From Hymenobacter radiodurans (lineage in GTDB: Bacteria; Bacteroidota; Bacteroidia; Cytophagales; Hymenobacteraceae), in contig NZ_CP037922.1 of NCBI RefSeq assembly GCF_004355185.1, forward strand, positions 4,664,902 through 4,728,901: a stretch of DNA of 64,000 nucleotides. Reading direction: 5' to 3'. A program made the position numbers and the translations under genes. Numbering within the stretch: the stretch's first letter is position 1; each line of letters starts with the position of its first letter. Of the stretch, positions 17,616-27,582 are shown one piece after another. The notes under the pieces were generated by a model. It saw only the letters and a list, made by a program, of their open reading frames with translations, searched no databases and was not told the origin of the DNA.

Positions 17616-19267
17616 ATGAAAAAACCAGTTCTCCTTGTTGTGGATGACGATCCGCAGGTACTCAGCGCCATCGACCGGGATTTGCGAAGCGAATTTCGCC
17701 GCGACTATCGGGTGCTGCGGGCCAGCTCGGGGCCGGAGGCTCTGGAAATTCTGAAGGAGCTGGCCACTCGTGCCGAGCCGCTGGCGCTGCTCCTGGCCGA
17801 TCAGCGCATGCCCGAAATGGAAGGCGTGGAGCTGCTGGAAAAAGCCCGCGCCATATTTCCGGATGCCAAGCGAGTGCTGCTCACGGCCTACGCCGATACC
17901 GAGGCCGCTATTCGGGCCATCAACAACGCCCACCTCGACTATTATCTCCTCAAACCTTGGGATCCGCCGCAGGAGTTACTCTACCCCACCTTGCGCGACT
18001 TGCTGGCCGCCTGGCAAGCTCACTATAGGCCACGCTTTCAGGGGCTTAGACTGATCGGATTTCAATGGTCGCCGCTTTCGCATGAGCTGAAAGACTTTCT
18101 GGCGGGCTATATGGTGGCGTATCAATGGCTCGATTATGAAACCAACCCTGAAGCGGATACGCTGTTGCAAAGCACGGGCCTCACCCCGCCGACTTGCCCG
18201 TCGTGGTGTTTGAAGATGGCTCTGCGCTAGCCCGCCCCGAGCGGGCAGCGGTGGCGCTCAAAATAGGTTTATCGCAGAAAGCTTCCGCTGAGCTTTATGA
18301 TGTAGTCGTGATTGGCGCCGGACCGTCGGGGCTGGCGTCGGCGGTGTATGGCGCTTCGGAGGGGCTGAAGACGCTGGTTATTGAGCGGGGTGCGCCCGGC
18401 GGACAGGCCGGTAGCAGCTCACGCATTGAAAACTACTTAGGCTTCCCCACGGGCCTAAGCGGCGCCGAACTGGCTCACCGGGCTTGGGCGCAGGCCGTTC
18501 GCTTAGGCGCCGAACTAGTTGGACCACAAGAGGTTACCAATCTATGCTTACAGGATGAGTACAAAGTTCTGACGCTGGCAGATGGCAGCGAAGTACGCAC
18601 CCGGGCCCTAGTGTTGGCTACTGGTGTAAGCTACCGAACCTTGGATGTACCTGGTGAGCATCACCTAAGCGGCGCTGGCGTGTACTATGGCGCGGCCCGC
18701 ACCGAAGCGCGCTCCTGCGACCAACAGGACGTCTACATTGTAGGTGGTGGCAACTCGGCAGGCCAAGCGGCTATGTACCTGGCTACTTACGCCCGCCGCG
18801 TGTTCATTCTAATTCGGGGCGAATCGTTGGCGGCTTCCATGTCGGCTTATCTGATTGAGCAGATTGGGCAAACCGACAATATCGAAATCCTACCTTTTGC
18901 ACAGGTAAAGGAAGTGCGGGGACAGGATCATTTGGAGGAAGTGATAATCGTAAACCGAGGGCAGGAAGAAGTGCGGCCCGCCCGCGCCATGTTCGTCTTT
19001 ATTGGTGCGAAACCTAGCACCGAATGGGTTCAGGACATCCTGCTCTGCGATAAGCGCGGCTTTTTGCTCACGGGCCGCGATTTGGTAAGCGACTCGCGCT
19101 TCGCGGCCCTTTGGAAGCGCAACCGCGAGCCGTATCTGCTCGAAACCTGCGTGCCGGGCATCTTTGCCGCCGGCGACAATCGGGTGGGCGCCATGGCACG
19201 AGTGGCATCGGCCGTGGGCGAAGGCTCCATGGCGATTAAATTTGTGCACGAATACTTAGATGAATAG
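17616..19267 (+). CDS. Fused response regulator / thioredoxin-reductase-like flavoprotein, one frame break
   Basis: N-terminal receiver domain: acidic pocket VVDDDP, phospho-accepting Asp near residue 62 (LLLADQRMP), conserved Thr and Lys (LLTAYA, LLKPWD). A spacer leads to a two-dinucleotide-binding flavoprotein: FAD site DVVVIGAGPSGLASA and NADPH site VYIVGGGNSAGQAA, ending ETCVPGIFAAGDN. The classical CxxC redox pair is absent (YYGAARTEARSC), as is usual for this fused family, so a disulfide reductase role is doubtful. The frame breaks at 18184-18187 (C4); one more C restores STGLTPADLPVVVFEDGSAL. Neighbouring kinase suggests a redox-linked signalling pair. Confidence 0.87.
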
Positions 19268-19350
19268 CAACGAGCAGTAGTGACTTAGATCGATAATGGC
19301 CGTTATGCTGTCAATCAGAGAGTCACTATACCTTGCAACTAATTGAATTA

Positions 19351-20184
19351 ATGCTTATTACACTAACACGCCGTATTCGTCAGGGAATACTTCTGACGGC
19401 GGCTACATTACTGCTTACAGGCTGCGAACTGTTTGAATTCAGCCCCAACGATGTACGCGCCCCCGCCGCCGAGCGCGACCTGACAGCCAAAAACCTGGCG
19501 CGCCTGCAAGCAACGCCGAAGCCTACCGGCGGCGACACGTTGCGCTTTGTGTTTACTGGCGACTCCCAGCGTTTTCACGATGAAAGTGGGCCGCTGGTGG
19601 AAAGCGTGAATCGGCAGCGCGGTATCGCGGCGGTAGTAGTGGCCGGCGACATCTCCGATTTTGGGCTGCGCCGCGAGATGCAGTGGGTGAATGACCGTCT
19701 GCGCCATCTGAACGTGCCGTATCTCACCGTTATCGGCAACCACGACCAAGTAGCTAACGGCCGGCAAGCGTATCAGGAAATCTTCGGGCCCCTGAACTAC
19801 ACGTTCACCTACGACCGCACCCGCTTTATTCTCATCGACACGAATAGCCGCGAATATGGCTTCAATGGCAAGGTGCCCGACATCGGCTGGCTTGAGCAGC
19901 AACTCGCTGATACCGTGGGTGTACGCCGCCAGATCGTGCTTTGCCACGTGCCGCCCACCAACGAAGATTTTGACCCCACGCTTATCAAGCCTTACACCGA
20001 AGCGCTGGCAAAAGCCCCCCGCTTGCTTTTTCACCTCAATGGCCACGCCCACAGCTTCAGCATCGGTGAGCCATACGCCGATGGCGTGACATACATCAAC
20101 TCGTATGCTTTCGAGAAGCGCCAATACGTGATTCTGACCGTATGGGGTGCTGATCAGTACAAGCTCGAGAAAGTTGCCTTTTAA
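19351..20184 (+). CDS. Lipoprotein metallophosphoesterase (calcineurin-like)
   Basis: A 277-residue protein. The signal sequence ends in LLLTGC, a lipobox, so it is probably anchored outside the inner membrane. The calcineurin-like phosphoesterase motifs are complete: FTGDSQ, VVAGDISDFG, IGNHDQ, LCHVPP and NGHAHS. The substrate is unknown. I start at ATG 19351 rather than TTG 19333. The next gene begins two bases after its stop, so they form an operon. Confidence 0.88.
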   Translation: MLITLTRRIRQGILLTAATLLLTGCELFEFSPNDVRAPAAERDLTAKNLARLQATPKPTGGDTLRFVFTGDSQRFHDESGPLVESVNRQRGIAAVVVAGDISDFGLRREMQWVNDRLRHLNVPYLTVIGNHDQVANGRQAYQEIFGPLNYTFTYDRTRFILIDTNSREYGFNGKVPDIGWLEQQLADTVGVRRQIVLCHVPPTNEDFDPTLIKPYTEALAKAPRLLFHLNGHAHSFSIGEPYADGVTYINSYAFEKRQYVILTVWGADQYKLEKVAF

Positions 20185-20186
20185 TT

Positions 20187-20815
20187 ATGCGTGTTTTTCT
20201 ACTTCTGGGGGCTTTTTTGGGCTGATTCTATCCGTGTTGCCAGCAGCAGCCCAAGCTCCAACTGACTCGGCAGCCACACGTTCGACGCGGGCTTGGTACG
20301 TGCCGCAGCACGCCGTGCTGCAAACGGCGGGCGGCATCGGGATGGTGAGCGGCGGCGTGGGCTATAGCTTGTTTCGGCAGCGGCTCGACGTGGATGCGCT
20401 GGCTGGCTACGTACCCCAGCGCTACGCGGGCAATAAAGCGCTGGGCATTTTCACCCTCAAAACCACGTACACGCCCTACACTATTACACTTCGTAGCGCG
20501 GCGTGGCGGGTGCATCCGCTGTCTTTTGGCGGCTTAGTGAACTATACTCCTTCCCGTACCCTTAACCGCTCCCGCGACGAGAAATACTACGACGGCTACT
20601 ACTGGTGGTCCTCTACGGTGCGCTTCGGAGCCTTTATAGGTGGAAAACTCGCGCGCCCCCTAAAGCCTAGTCCTACGGGCCAACCGCGCGCAGTCTCGCT
20701 TTACTATGAGCTGGGCACCAATGACTTGTATGTAGTGAGTTTGGCCACCAACCTGTCGGGGCTGAAAGTGACAGATGTGCTGACGTTAGGTGTGGGGGGC
20801 AAATTCACGTTTTAG
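20187..20815 (+). CDS. Exported hypothetical protein, likely outer-membrane barrel, one frame break
   Basis: Begins at ATG 20187 with MRVFLLLGGFFGLILSVLPAAAQA once the G5 run at 20217-20221 is read as six. As given, the frame stops after about a dozen residues. The mature part (QTAGGIGMVSGGVGYSLF; LDVDALAGYVPQRYAG; YYELGTNDLYVVSLA; VTDVLTLGVGGKFTF) alternates hydrophobic and polar residues and ends in Phe, as outer-membrane beta-barrels do. No family name can be given. It is translationally close to the phosphoesterase upstream. Confidence 0.72.
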
Positions 20816-20832
20816 GGCGCAAAAATTCTACG

Positions 20833-22212
20833 TTACAGTTCATTACCAGCCACATAGGCGGCCCGTGCGTTAGCGAGCAAGCGCATAATGCTGGCACGCT
20901 GGCGCAGCAGCTTCTCTATCGCCGGGCGCTGCTGCCGAAACAGCCGTAGCACCCGCAAACGTTGGCGGCGGTCCTGCAGGTTGTTCCAATAATAAAGAGC
21001 ATAAAACCCAGTAAGCGGCAAGCTCAGAGCGTAGAGCATGGTCAGGCGCCAGTCCTGCACAAAGTGCTGTACAAGGGCAATCTGGGCGGCATAGGCGAGG
21101 CTGAACGTAACCATGCCCGTCACCATCAGAATAGGTGCTACAAACTCCACTTCCTTGGTAGCACGCTGGGCTACCACCGACGGAATCCGGTAGGGCAGGT
21201 AGTTATTTATTACCCCGTACACATACACGGGGAAGCCCAGCGCCAGCTTCAACGCCGTTTTTGCCCCCCGCAGCCACCGCTCGCCTTTGTTGCCCGACTC
21301 CAGCGACTCATCGGTGAGGCGCAACGCGCGCAGCTCACGCAGGTACTCGCTTAGTTTCTCGCGCACTTCCTGCAAGCGAGCGGGGTCGTGCTTCTCGAAG
21401 TAAATAATGGCCTCCGACAAGTTGCGGCTGAGCTCGAAGTTGTCATACAGGGTTTCATCATCGTCGGGCGCGAGGTGTTCGCCAAAGGTGCGCTCCACTT
21501 GCTGCACCAGCTCATCTTCGGCCGCATCGCGAGTTATGACCAGGTTTTCCTCTAGCCTCCGCCGAATTTCCTCGGTCAGCTCGTCGGCAGCCGCGATGGG
21601 GTCACGGGCGTAGAGGGCCGCGTAATCCGTTACCTGGATGGGCTGGGCCACGTTGAGCAGCACATCCGAGCGAAACCGGCTGGGGTCGAAGTAATTGATG
21701 CCCACGGGCAAAATCTGCACTTCTCGTTTGAAGTCGTGGCGAGCGGCGGCGCCCAGCGCGATGCGGGCAGCCCCGGTTTTGAGGGGGCGCAGCCGCCGCT
21801 CGGTTACGCTGGTGCCTTCCGGAAAAATCATAATGGTGCCGCCCTGGTCGAGGTAGTCGTAGCTGCGGCCGAAAGTAGCTTCGTTGCGCCGGGCCAATTC
21901 TTCGGGGCTTACTTGGGCGGCGGGGTCAGTGCCATCCGCGTCCTGGCGCCGATAGATAGGAATGGAGTTGGTTTGCGCCATCAGCCATTTCATAAAAGCA
22001 CCCTTAAAAAAGGTGCTCTTAGCCAGAAAAGCCACCGAATCGCGCCGATTGGCGGCTACTACCAGCGGGTCCATGAGCGTATTAGGGTGATTGGCGACGA
22101 TTAGTAACGGTCCCGGCGTTTGCAGCAGCTTGCGGTGGCGCACTTCTATTCGACGGAAAAAAACGCGCAGCCCCAGTTGAATCAGGGGCTTGAGTATGGC
22201 GTACGACAGCAT
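20833..22212 (-). CDS. Lysophospholipid acyltransferase family protein (PlsC-like)
   Basis: 459 residues. The acyltransferase core lies in the first 200: NHPNTLMDPLV (an NHxxxxD catalytic motif), GTIMIFPEGTSVTERRLRPLKTGAARIA and VQILPVGINYFD. The C-terminal half contains two or three hydrophobic helices (VAPILMVTGMVTFSLAYAA; MLYALSLPLTGFYALYY) and long basic helices, so it is membrane-bound. It probably acylates lysophosphatidic acid or a glycerolipid. It is larger than canonical PlsC (about 240 residues), which matches long GPAT-like versions in Bacteroidota. Confidence 0.9.
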   Translation of the reverse strand: MLSYAILKPLIQLGLRVFFRRIEVRHRKLLQTPGPLLIVANHPNTLMDPLVVAANRRDSVAFLAKSTFFKGAFMKWLMAQTNSIPIYRRQDADGTDPAAQVSPEELARRNEATFGRSYDYLDQGGTIMIFPEGTSVTERRLRPLKTGAARIALGAAARHDFKREVQILPVGINYFDPSRFRSDVLLNVAQPIQVTDYAALYARDPIAAADELTEEIRRRLEENLVITRDAAEDELVQQVERTFGEHLAPDDDETLYDNFELSRNLSEAIIYFEKHDPARLQEVREKLSEYLRELRALRLTDESLESGNKGERWLRGAKTALKLALGFPVYVYGVINNYLPYRIPSVVAQRATKEVEFVAPILMVTGMVTFSLAYAAQIALVQHFVQDWRLTMLYALSLPLTGFYALYYWNNLQDRRQRLRVLRLFRQQRPAIEKLLRQRASIMRLLANARAAYVAGNEL

Positions 22213-22311
22213 AAGTGGGAACAGTAAAACGTTAGCGAAAGTCAGGATTATTTCTCAACCCGGTATCTTCGGCAAGGCTTTGCCGCCGCATTCATTTTTC
22301 CTGCTCTATTC

Positions 22312-23589
22312 ATGCGTTCTGTCTTCTCGTTTTTTCTTGCTTTCCTGCTGACCCTGACTGCCGCTTCGGCCCAGACTGACAAAGCCGAATCAGCTGCCTT
22401 AAAACAGGCCAACGACTTGGTCGCCCAGCGCAAATACAGCTCAGCCTTTGCTCTGCTCCAAAAGTTTGATCCCCAAAATAGCCGGCCCGCCGTGGTGATG
22501 CGCAAACAGGAAATTGCCCTGTCATATAATATCACCACCCGCGAGTATGAGATCTTTTCGATGAAGGATCTGGCCTTGGTTGAAACGCTGGAGCAAATGC
22601 GCGCTCAGCGTTCCTACGACTCGGCCTATCGATTTCCCATCGAAACGGCACTGCTCAACCTCAAGCGCCGTAACCCCACTAACTATAAGTTGGACAAAGC
22701 GTTAGGCGACTACTATTACAGCGCCCAGCAGTGCGACTGTGCCGAGAAGGCCAAGGGTGAGGACAAGCTTTTTGCCCTTATGGTGCGTCATTACGAAGTA
22801 GCGCACCTGCGCGGCTACGGCGACTATCTTTCCTATTATGCCCTAGGGTACGCCCACGAGCGGCTCGGCAACTTCGCCCAATCGGTAGGGCCTTTCCGCC
22901 GCTCCATTCAGCTAAAGAAAGACTTTCCCGACGCCCACTATCACCTGGCCTACTCCCTGCTTGAGCTGAAGCAGCTGGAAAAATCGCGCGATGAGGTGCG
23001 CTTAGCCATGAATCTATACACAGATGAGCAATTCAAGTCTGATGCGGCTTATATGCTGGCCGATATTGAGGAGCAGATAAAGCGCGTAGCGGAGGGCAAA
23101 CCCGCCAAGCCTTCCCGCTCGAAGCCGCGCACCACACCTGTCACTGCGACAACTGCCGCCACCACTACGCCCGCCACCGAGCCCGAACCCATCAATCCTA
23201 CGGAGCTGGCGACGGTAAAACCCAAGCTGCTGGCCGCCCTCAAAGGCAAGAACAAGCCCGAAATTGTGCGGCTTACGCAGCAGCTCTACCAGTTGGCGCC
23301 CAAGGATGAAAGCACCTACCGTGAGCTGCTCGACTTATATCTAAGCAATAATCAGGGTCCAGACCTTATTACCTTTTTTACGGAGCAAGCCGCTGTTCCC
23401 AACCAGGATCCGCTGGCCCAAGGGTACCAGCGACTCTACTTGGGCCATCTGTATCTGGAGCAGAAAAACAATCTTCAGGCGCATAATCAGTTTGTGCTGG
23501 CACGCCAGTTCTTGGTGCAGGCGCTGCCTGCAAACAACTCCGCCCTCGCCGTAATTGACCAGTTGATCGCATCAACTCCGCAGGATTGA
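22312..23589 (+). CDS. Exported TPR-repeat protein
   Basis: 425 residues with a signal peptide (FSFFLAFLLTLTAASAQ). Several TPR units are visible (ESAALKQANDLVAQRKYSSAFALLQKF; LGYAHERLGNFAQSVGPFRRSIQL; AHYHLAYSLLELKQLEKSRDEV). A Thr/Pro-rich linker near residues 265-300 separates a second helical part. Likely periplasmic scaffold; the partner is unknown. It is divergent from the acyltransferase, with about 100 bp between them for both promoters. Confidence 0.78.
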   Translation: MRSVFSFFLAFLLTLTAASAQTDKAESAALKQANDLVAQRKYSSAFALLQKFDPQNSRPAVVMRKQEIALSYNITTREYEIFSMKDLALVETLEQMRAQRSYDSAYRFPIETALLNLKRRNPTNYKLDKALGDYYYSAQQCDCAEKAKGEDKLFALMVRHYEVAHLRGYGDYLSYYALGYAHERLGNFAQSVGPFRRSIQLKKDFPDAHYHLAYSLLELKQLEKSRDEVRLAMNLYTDEQFKSDAAYMLADIEEQIKRVAEGKPAKPSRSKPRTTPVTATTAATTTPATEPEPINPTELATVKPKLLAALKGKNKPEIVRLTQQLYQLAPKDESTYRELLDLYLSNNQGPDLITFFTEQAAVPNQDPLAQGYQRLYLGHLYLEQKNNLQAHNQFVLARQFLVQALPANNSALAVIDQLIASTPQD

Positions 23590-23875
23590 GGTGGGGGGAA
23601 ATTTTCATCACAAAGCGCGACCTCGTACTCCGGTCAGCAGCACGGGCTCAAATCACTTTACAGATAATTTTTGGGATCAGTCCAAGAAATATAGAGGAAA
23701 CTGCATGTACTTATTCTGATTTTTAATTGGCTATAAATCAGAATACTATAGCTGTTAAAGCTGCATAACGCTGTGATTGGCACGGTTTTGCAATAATACA
23801 TTGCAACGCTCAGCTATTCCGAAGTGCACATAGCGAATAGCAGCGTTTCCTCTTCTCCTCTACTATTTCCTGGAT

Positions 23876-24643
23876 ATGAAAAATCTGCGTCTTTGCGGTC
23901 GCCTGGCCGCGCTTGCTCTTCTCTTTTCTACTGCCATCGGAGCTCAGGCTCAGGTTCGGCAGCCCTATAACGCGCCTTTGGCACCCCGCCCAAAGCAGTA
24001 TTCTACCACTACATCTATCTCTACTTCCCCCAGTCGGGGTGTGCAGTTTGGCCTGCGGGCGGGCGTCAACGTCGCCGACTGGTCGGGTGATGCGGTGCAA
24101 AGCGTGCTTGATGTAGCCGAATTGACCAATGGGGCCGTAACGCGCGAAATGCGGCCTGGCTTTCATGCGGGCTTGTATGCTACGCTGCCTTTGGGAGCGC
24201 GCTTTGCCATTGAGCCCGGCCTGATATACTCCGAAAAAGGCACCCAACTCGCGGGGCGCGTTCCTTTAGAGCGGTTCGACTTCTTAAATGCCCGCGTAAC
24301 GGCTACCTCGCGCATGGCTTATATCGATGTGCCTGTATTGGCCAAGGCGTACCTCACGCGCGGCCTCTACATCTACGCTGGCCCGCAAGCGTCGTACTTG
24401 GTCAGCAACAAAGTGCGGGTGGAAGCCGGGGCGCTAGGTTTCTCCGCCTTTAAGCAGGACTATGACGTGCGCAACCAATTCCGGGAGCTAGACTTTGGCG
24501 TAGTTGGTGGCCTAGGTTACCAGTTCGACAGCGGCCTGGGCCTAAGCGCCGGCTACGATTACGGCCTCACTTCCCTGGATAAAAACGACCGCTTCGACGC
24601 TCAGAACCGCGTGATTAAAGCTTCAGTAAACTTTTCTTTCTAG
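23876..24643 (+). CDS. Outer-membrane beta-barrel protein (porin family, PorT-like)
   Basis: 255 residues. The signal peptide ends at GAQAQ. The mature protein has the pattern of the Bacteroidota outer-membrane beta-barrel family: VQFGLRAGVNVADWSG, GFHAGLYATLPLGARFAIEPGLIYSEKG, YIDVPVLAKAYL, LYIYAGPQASYLVS, LDFGVVGGLGYQFDSGLGLSAGYDYGL, ending in Phe. The function may be structural or secretion-linked. Preceded by about 285 bp of AT-rich DNA that I see no gene in. Confidence 0.85.
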   Translation: MKNLRLCGRLAALALLFSTAIGAQAQVRQPYNAPLAPRPKQYSTTTSISTSPSRGVQFGLRAGVNVADWSGDAVQSVLDVAELTNGAVTREMRPGFHAGLYATLPLGARFAIEPGLIYSEKGTQLAGRVPLERFDFLNARVTATSRMAYIDVPVLAKAYLTRGLYIYAGPQASYLVSNKVRVEAGALGFSAFKQDYDVRNQFRELDFGVVGGLGYQFDSGLGLSAGYDYGLTSLDKNDRFDAQNRVIKASVNFSF

Positions 24644-24672
24644 TTCTGCGCCCTATTCTTTCAACAACCAAT

Positions 24673-24704
24673 AAAAAGCCCCCGGATATTCTGGGGGCTT
24701 TTTT
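24673..24704 (+). terminator. Intrinsic terminator between convergent genes
   Basis: A5-GCCCCC with GGGGGC-T6 around a short loop, 30 bp after the barrel gene and 39 bp before the end of the convergent oxidoreductase gene. Confidence 0.85.
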
Positions 24705-24742
24705 GGTGCTTTAAAAAGTGCCTGTAACAGAAAACCCTAAAC

Positions 24743-26194
24743 CTAGCTGTTGAGTAAGGGCGCTGGCTGGCGCTTGAAAATATCCTGCAAGGCTTGCCGG
24801 GCGGCGTGGTGCCCACACATTCCGTGCACGCCGCCACCGGGGGGCGTGGAGGAAGAACAGATATAGAGACCCTTCGCCGAGGTGCGATAGGGCGAAGCAC
24901 GCAACGCCGGGCGAGTAAACAACTGCGTCACATCCAGAATGCCGCCGTTGATGTCGCCACCGACATAGTTATTGTTGTAAGATTCTATCTGCGCAGTATT
25001 CATGGTGTGCCGGGCCAGAATCCGGTCGCGGAAGCCGGGAGCAAACCGTTCTACTTGGCTTTCAATGGCGTTTGTTCTGTCTACCTGCGAACCGTTGGGC
25101 ACGTGGCAATACGCCCAAGCTGTGTGCTTGCCAGCGGGCGCGCGGGTGGGGTCAAACAGACTTTGCTGGGCCAAAAGCACAAAAGGTCGTTCGGGGTGCT
25201 TGCCTTCGCTGGTCTGCTGCTCCGAATCGGCGATTTCCTCCAGTGAATTCCCCAAATGAACGGTGCCAGCTTGGCGACATTCCGGCGCCGTGAACGGAAT
25301 AGGCTCATCCAAGGCCCAATCAATCTTGAACACGCCCATGCCGTAGCGGTAGCGCTCTAACTGCCAGCGATAAAGCGACGAAAAGGTATGCCCCGCAATC
25401 TGAAGTAACTGTCGGGGCGTGACATCGAACAGGACGGCGTGGCTGGAGGGCAGTTGAGTAAGTGAGCTAACATGCACATTTGTCTCAATTTTGCCCCCCA
25501 GTGATGTAAAATACGACCCCAACGCCTGCGCAATGGCCTGCGAGCCGCCCTGCGGTAGTGGCCACCCGCGCACATGCCCCATAGCCATCAGAACTAATCC
25601 GATGGCCGAGGTGGTGACGTTGGAAAGCGGCTGAATGGCGTGGGCAGCCATACCAGCCCACAACCCCCGCGCTTCGGGCGTTTGAAAACGCTTGGCCAGC
25701 ACCGTAGCCGAAGTAATCGCATCGAGGCCAAAACGAGCCATTGCCAACGGATGCTTCGGGATGCGCAGCGGCCCCAGAATAGCGGGCGCCAGCACCGGCC
25801 AGTCGCGGACAATAGGTTGGATAAGTTGCCGGTATGTCTTTTCATCTGCCCCCAGCCGCCGGGCCGTTTCCGATAGTGAGCTATCTAGAGTTGCGGCTCG
25901 GCCTGTATCAAAAGGGTGAGCGGCGGCTACTGATGGATTAATAAAGTGTAAGCCATGCTCTGCCAACGGCAAGGTTTTGAGGTAAGGCGACTCGGCCGCT
26001 AAGGGATGAATGGCCGAGCAAACGTCGTGCACGAAGCCGGGCAGCGTAAGTTCAGCCGACCGCAACCCACCGCCAATAGCTTCTTTGGCTTCCAGTATCA
26101 AAACGGATAGGCCAGCTTGCTGGAGCGTAATGGCGGCGGCTAACCCATTCGGCCCTGAACCGACGACTACCGCATCAAAATCACGCTTATCCAC
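24743..26194 (-). CDS. NAD(P)/FAD-dependent oxidoreductase, phytoene desaturase-like
   Basis: 483 residues. The N terminus has the FAD-binding motif DAVVVGSGPNGLAAAITLQQAG followed by EAKEAIGGGLRSAELTLPGF, typical of the CrtI/RetSat-like family. The C terminus has a second conserved stretch (LYICSSSTPPGGGVHGMCGHHAARQAL) that completes the FAD site. No other carotenoid genes are in view, so the substrate is open: a carotenoid, a retinoid-type molecule or another isoprenoid. The gene is intact, including an internal GCCCCCC site. Confidence 0.88.
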   Translation of the reverse strand: MDKRDFDAVVVGSGPNGLAAAITLQQAGLSVLILEAKEAIGGGLRSAELTLPGFVHDVCSAIHPLAAESPYLKTLPLAEHGLHFINPSVAAAHPFDTGRAATLDSSLSETARRLGADEKTYRQLIQPIVRDWPVLAPAILGPLRIPKHPLAMARFGLDAITSATVLAKRFQTPEARGLWAGMAAHAIQPLSNVTTSAIGLVLMAMGHVRGWPLPQGGSQAIAQALGSYFTSLGGKIETNVHVSSLTQLPSSHAVLFDVTPRQLLQIAGHTFSSLYRWQLERYRYGMGVFKIDWALDEPIPFTAPECRQAGTVHLGNSLEEIADSEQQTSEGKHPERPFVLLAQQSLFDPTRAPAGKHTAWAYCHVPNGSQVDRTNAIESQVERFAPGFRDRILARHTMNTAQIESYNNNYVGGDINGGILDVTQLFTRPALRASPYRTSAKGLYICSSSTPPGGGVHGMCGHHAARQALQDIFKRQPAPLLNS

Positions 26195-26270
26195 TAGAAA
26201 TGAATTTTATAAAGTAAGTATCGATTAAACAAGGCCGCGCCTGAAAGGTAACTAACCATTGATAATCCCG

Positions 26271-26377
26271 AAGGCGGTCATGTAGAACGCAGGGAAGCAT
26301 CTCGCGTGCTGATGTGAGATTAGTAATCCCAAAGACTGCACGCGAGATGCTTCCCTGCGTTCTGCATGACCGCCTTT
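26271..26377. repeat. REP-like extragenic palindrome
   Basis: A left arm of about 39 nt (26271-26309) pairs with a right arm at about 26337-26377, with one G.U-type mismatch, around a 27-nt loop. The core includes GAACGCAGGGAAGCATCTCGC. It lies between two minus-strand genes and has no coding content. Palindromes with this 'GAAGCATCTCGCG' core are familiar from Hymenobacter-like genomes as dispersed repeats; other copies cannot be checked within this window. Confidence 0.8.
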
Positions 26378-26481
26378 AGAAAAGGGGCTTACGTTAAACT
26401 TTGTGATTGGCTAGCTTACTTCTTAGAGTGTTGTCAATACGTGACTAGCTATATCCCCTTTCGGAAAAAAGCCCCCATTCC

Positions 26482-27582
26482 TTATTTAACGTCGTCGTGT
26501 GGGTTCATTACCCGGTTTTGGCGGTTGATAGATTCTAGGTGAATGGCGTCGAAATACTTGAGGATGAAATCTTTAGTCAGTCCTAGCTTGGCGCCTTTCT
26601 GTACACCGCGGTCCAGGATTTCATTCCAGCGGTTGGGCTGCAGAATGGTGATGTCGTTCTCCTTTTTGTAGGTACCGATCTTCTCGGCTACGGCCATGCG
26701 GCTGCTAATGAGCTGCATAATTTCGTCGTCGATGTGGTTGATCTGGTCGCGCAGCTTAGCCAGCACGGTCAAGAATTCCTGTTTGTCGGTGGTTTCGTGG
26801 CGCCAGATGAGGCTATCGAGCAGGGCAACCAAATTGGTGGGCGTTACCTGCTGGGCGGCGTCGCTCCAGGCTTGGTCCGGGTCGCGGTGCGACTCCAGCA
26901 TGAGGCCGTCGAAGTCAAGGTCAATGGCTTTTTGGGCTACGTCGGCGAGTAGGTCGCGGCGGCCACAGATGTGGCTGGGGTCGCAGATGAGCGGCAGCTC
27001 GGGCATGCGGCGCTTCATCTCAATGGGTAATTGCCAGAGCGGCGCGTTGCGGTATTCGGTATTGCCGTAGCTGGAAAAGCCACGGTGAATGAGGCCAATT
27101 TGCTTGACCCCCGCTTTAGCTAAACGCTCCACGGCGCCGGCCCACAGCTCTACATCGGGATTGATGGGGTTTTTGATGAACACCGGCACGTCAGTACCGC
27201 GCAGCGCGTCGGCCACGGCCTGCACTGAAAAAGGGTTCACTGTCGTACGCGCGCCGATCCAGAGAACATCCATCTCGAAGGCCAGGCTGTCTTCCACGTG
27301 TTTGGGCGTAGCTACTTCCACCATCACCGGCAGGCCGGTTTGCTCACGGGCCTTTTGCAGCCAGGGCAAGCCTTTCGTGCCGATGCCCTCAAAGCCGCCG
27401 GGCTTGGTGCGCGGCTTCCAGATGCCGGCGCGCAGCATATCCACGCGGCCGGTTTGGGCTAGTTGGTTGCAGGTATCGAGGAGCTGTTCCTCGGTTTCGG
27501 CGCTGCAAGGGCCGGAGATGAGCAGGGGCTTTTTGCTGGTAAGCTCAGCGGCCGACATGGTAGTTGTTTGGGCTTGGTCCAT
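26482..27582 (-). CDS. Bifunctional DAHP synthase / chorismate mutase (type II)
   Basis: 366 residues. Residues 1-255 are a DAHP synthase of the KDO8P-synthase-like type (KKPLLISGPCSAETEEQL; MLRAGIWKPRTKPGGFEGIG; LICDPSHICGRRD), joining PEP and erythrose-4-phosphate, the entry to the shikimate pathway. Residues 270-350 are an AroQ-type chorismate mutase helix bundle (LRDQINHIDDEIMQLISSRMAVAEKIGTYK), which makes prephenate. The fusion couples the first pathway step with the committed Phe/Tyr step. It is the last gene of the aromatic operon and its ATG overlaps the tyrA stop. Confidence 0.95.
   Translation of the reverse strand: MDQAQTTTMSAAELTSKKPLLISGPCSAETEEQLLDTCNQLAQTGRVDMLRAGIWKPRTKPGGFEGIGTKGLPWLQKAREQTGLPVMVEVATPKHVEDSLAFEMDVLWIGARTTVNPFSVQAVADALRGTDVPVFIKNPINPDVELWAGAVERLAKAGVKQIGLIHRGFSSYGNTEYRNAPLWQLPIEMKRRMPELPLICDPSHICGRRDLLADVAQKAIDLDFDGLMLESHRDPDQAWSDAAQQVTPTNLVALLDSLIWRHETTDKQEFLTVLAKLRDQINHIDDEIMQLISSRMAVAEKIGTYKKENDITILQPNRWNEILDRGVQKGAKLGLTKDFILKYFDAIHLESINRQNRVMNPHDDVK

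Noticed and set aside
18194..19267. A stand-alone thioredoxin reductase starting at 18194
   Set aside because: The flavoprotein is continuous with the receiver domain once one C is added at 18184-18187, matching the known fused family; no start or ribosome site is convincing at 18194.
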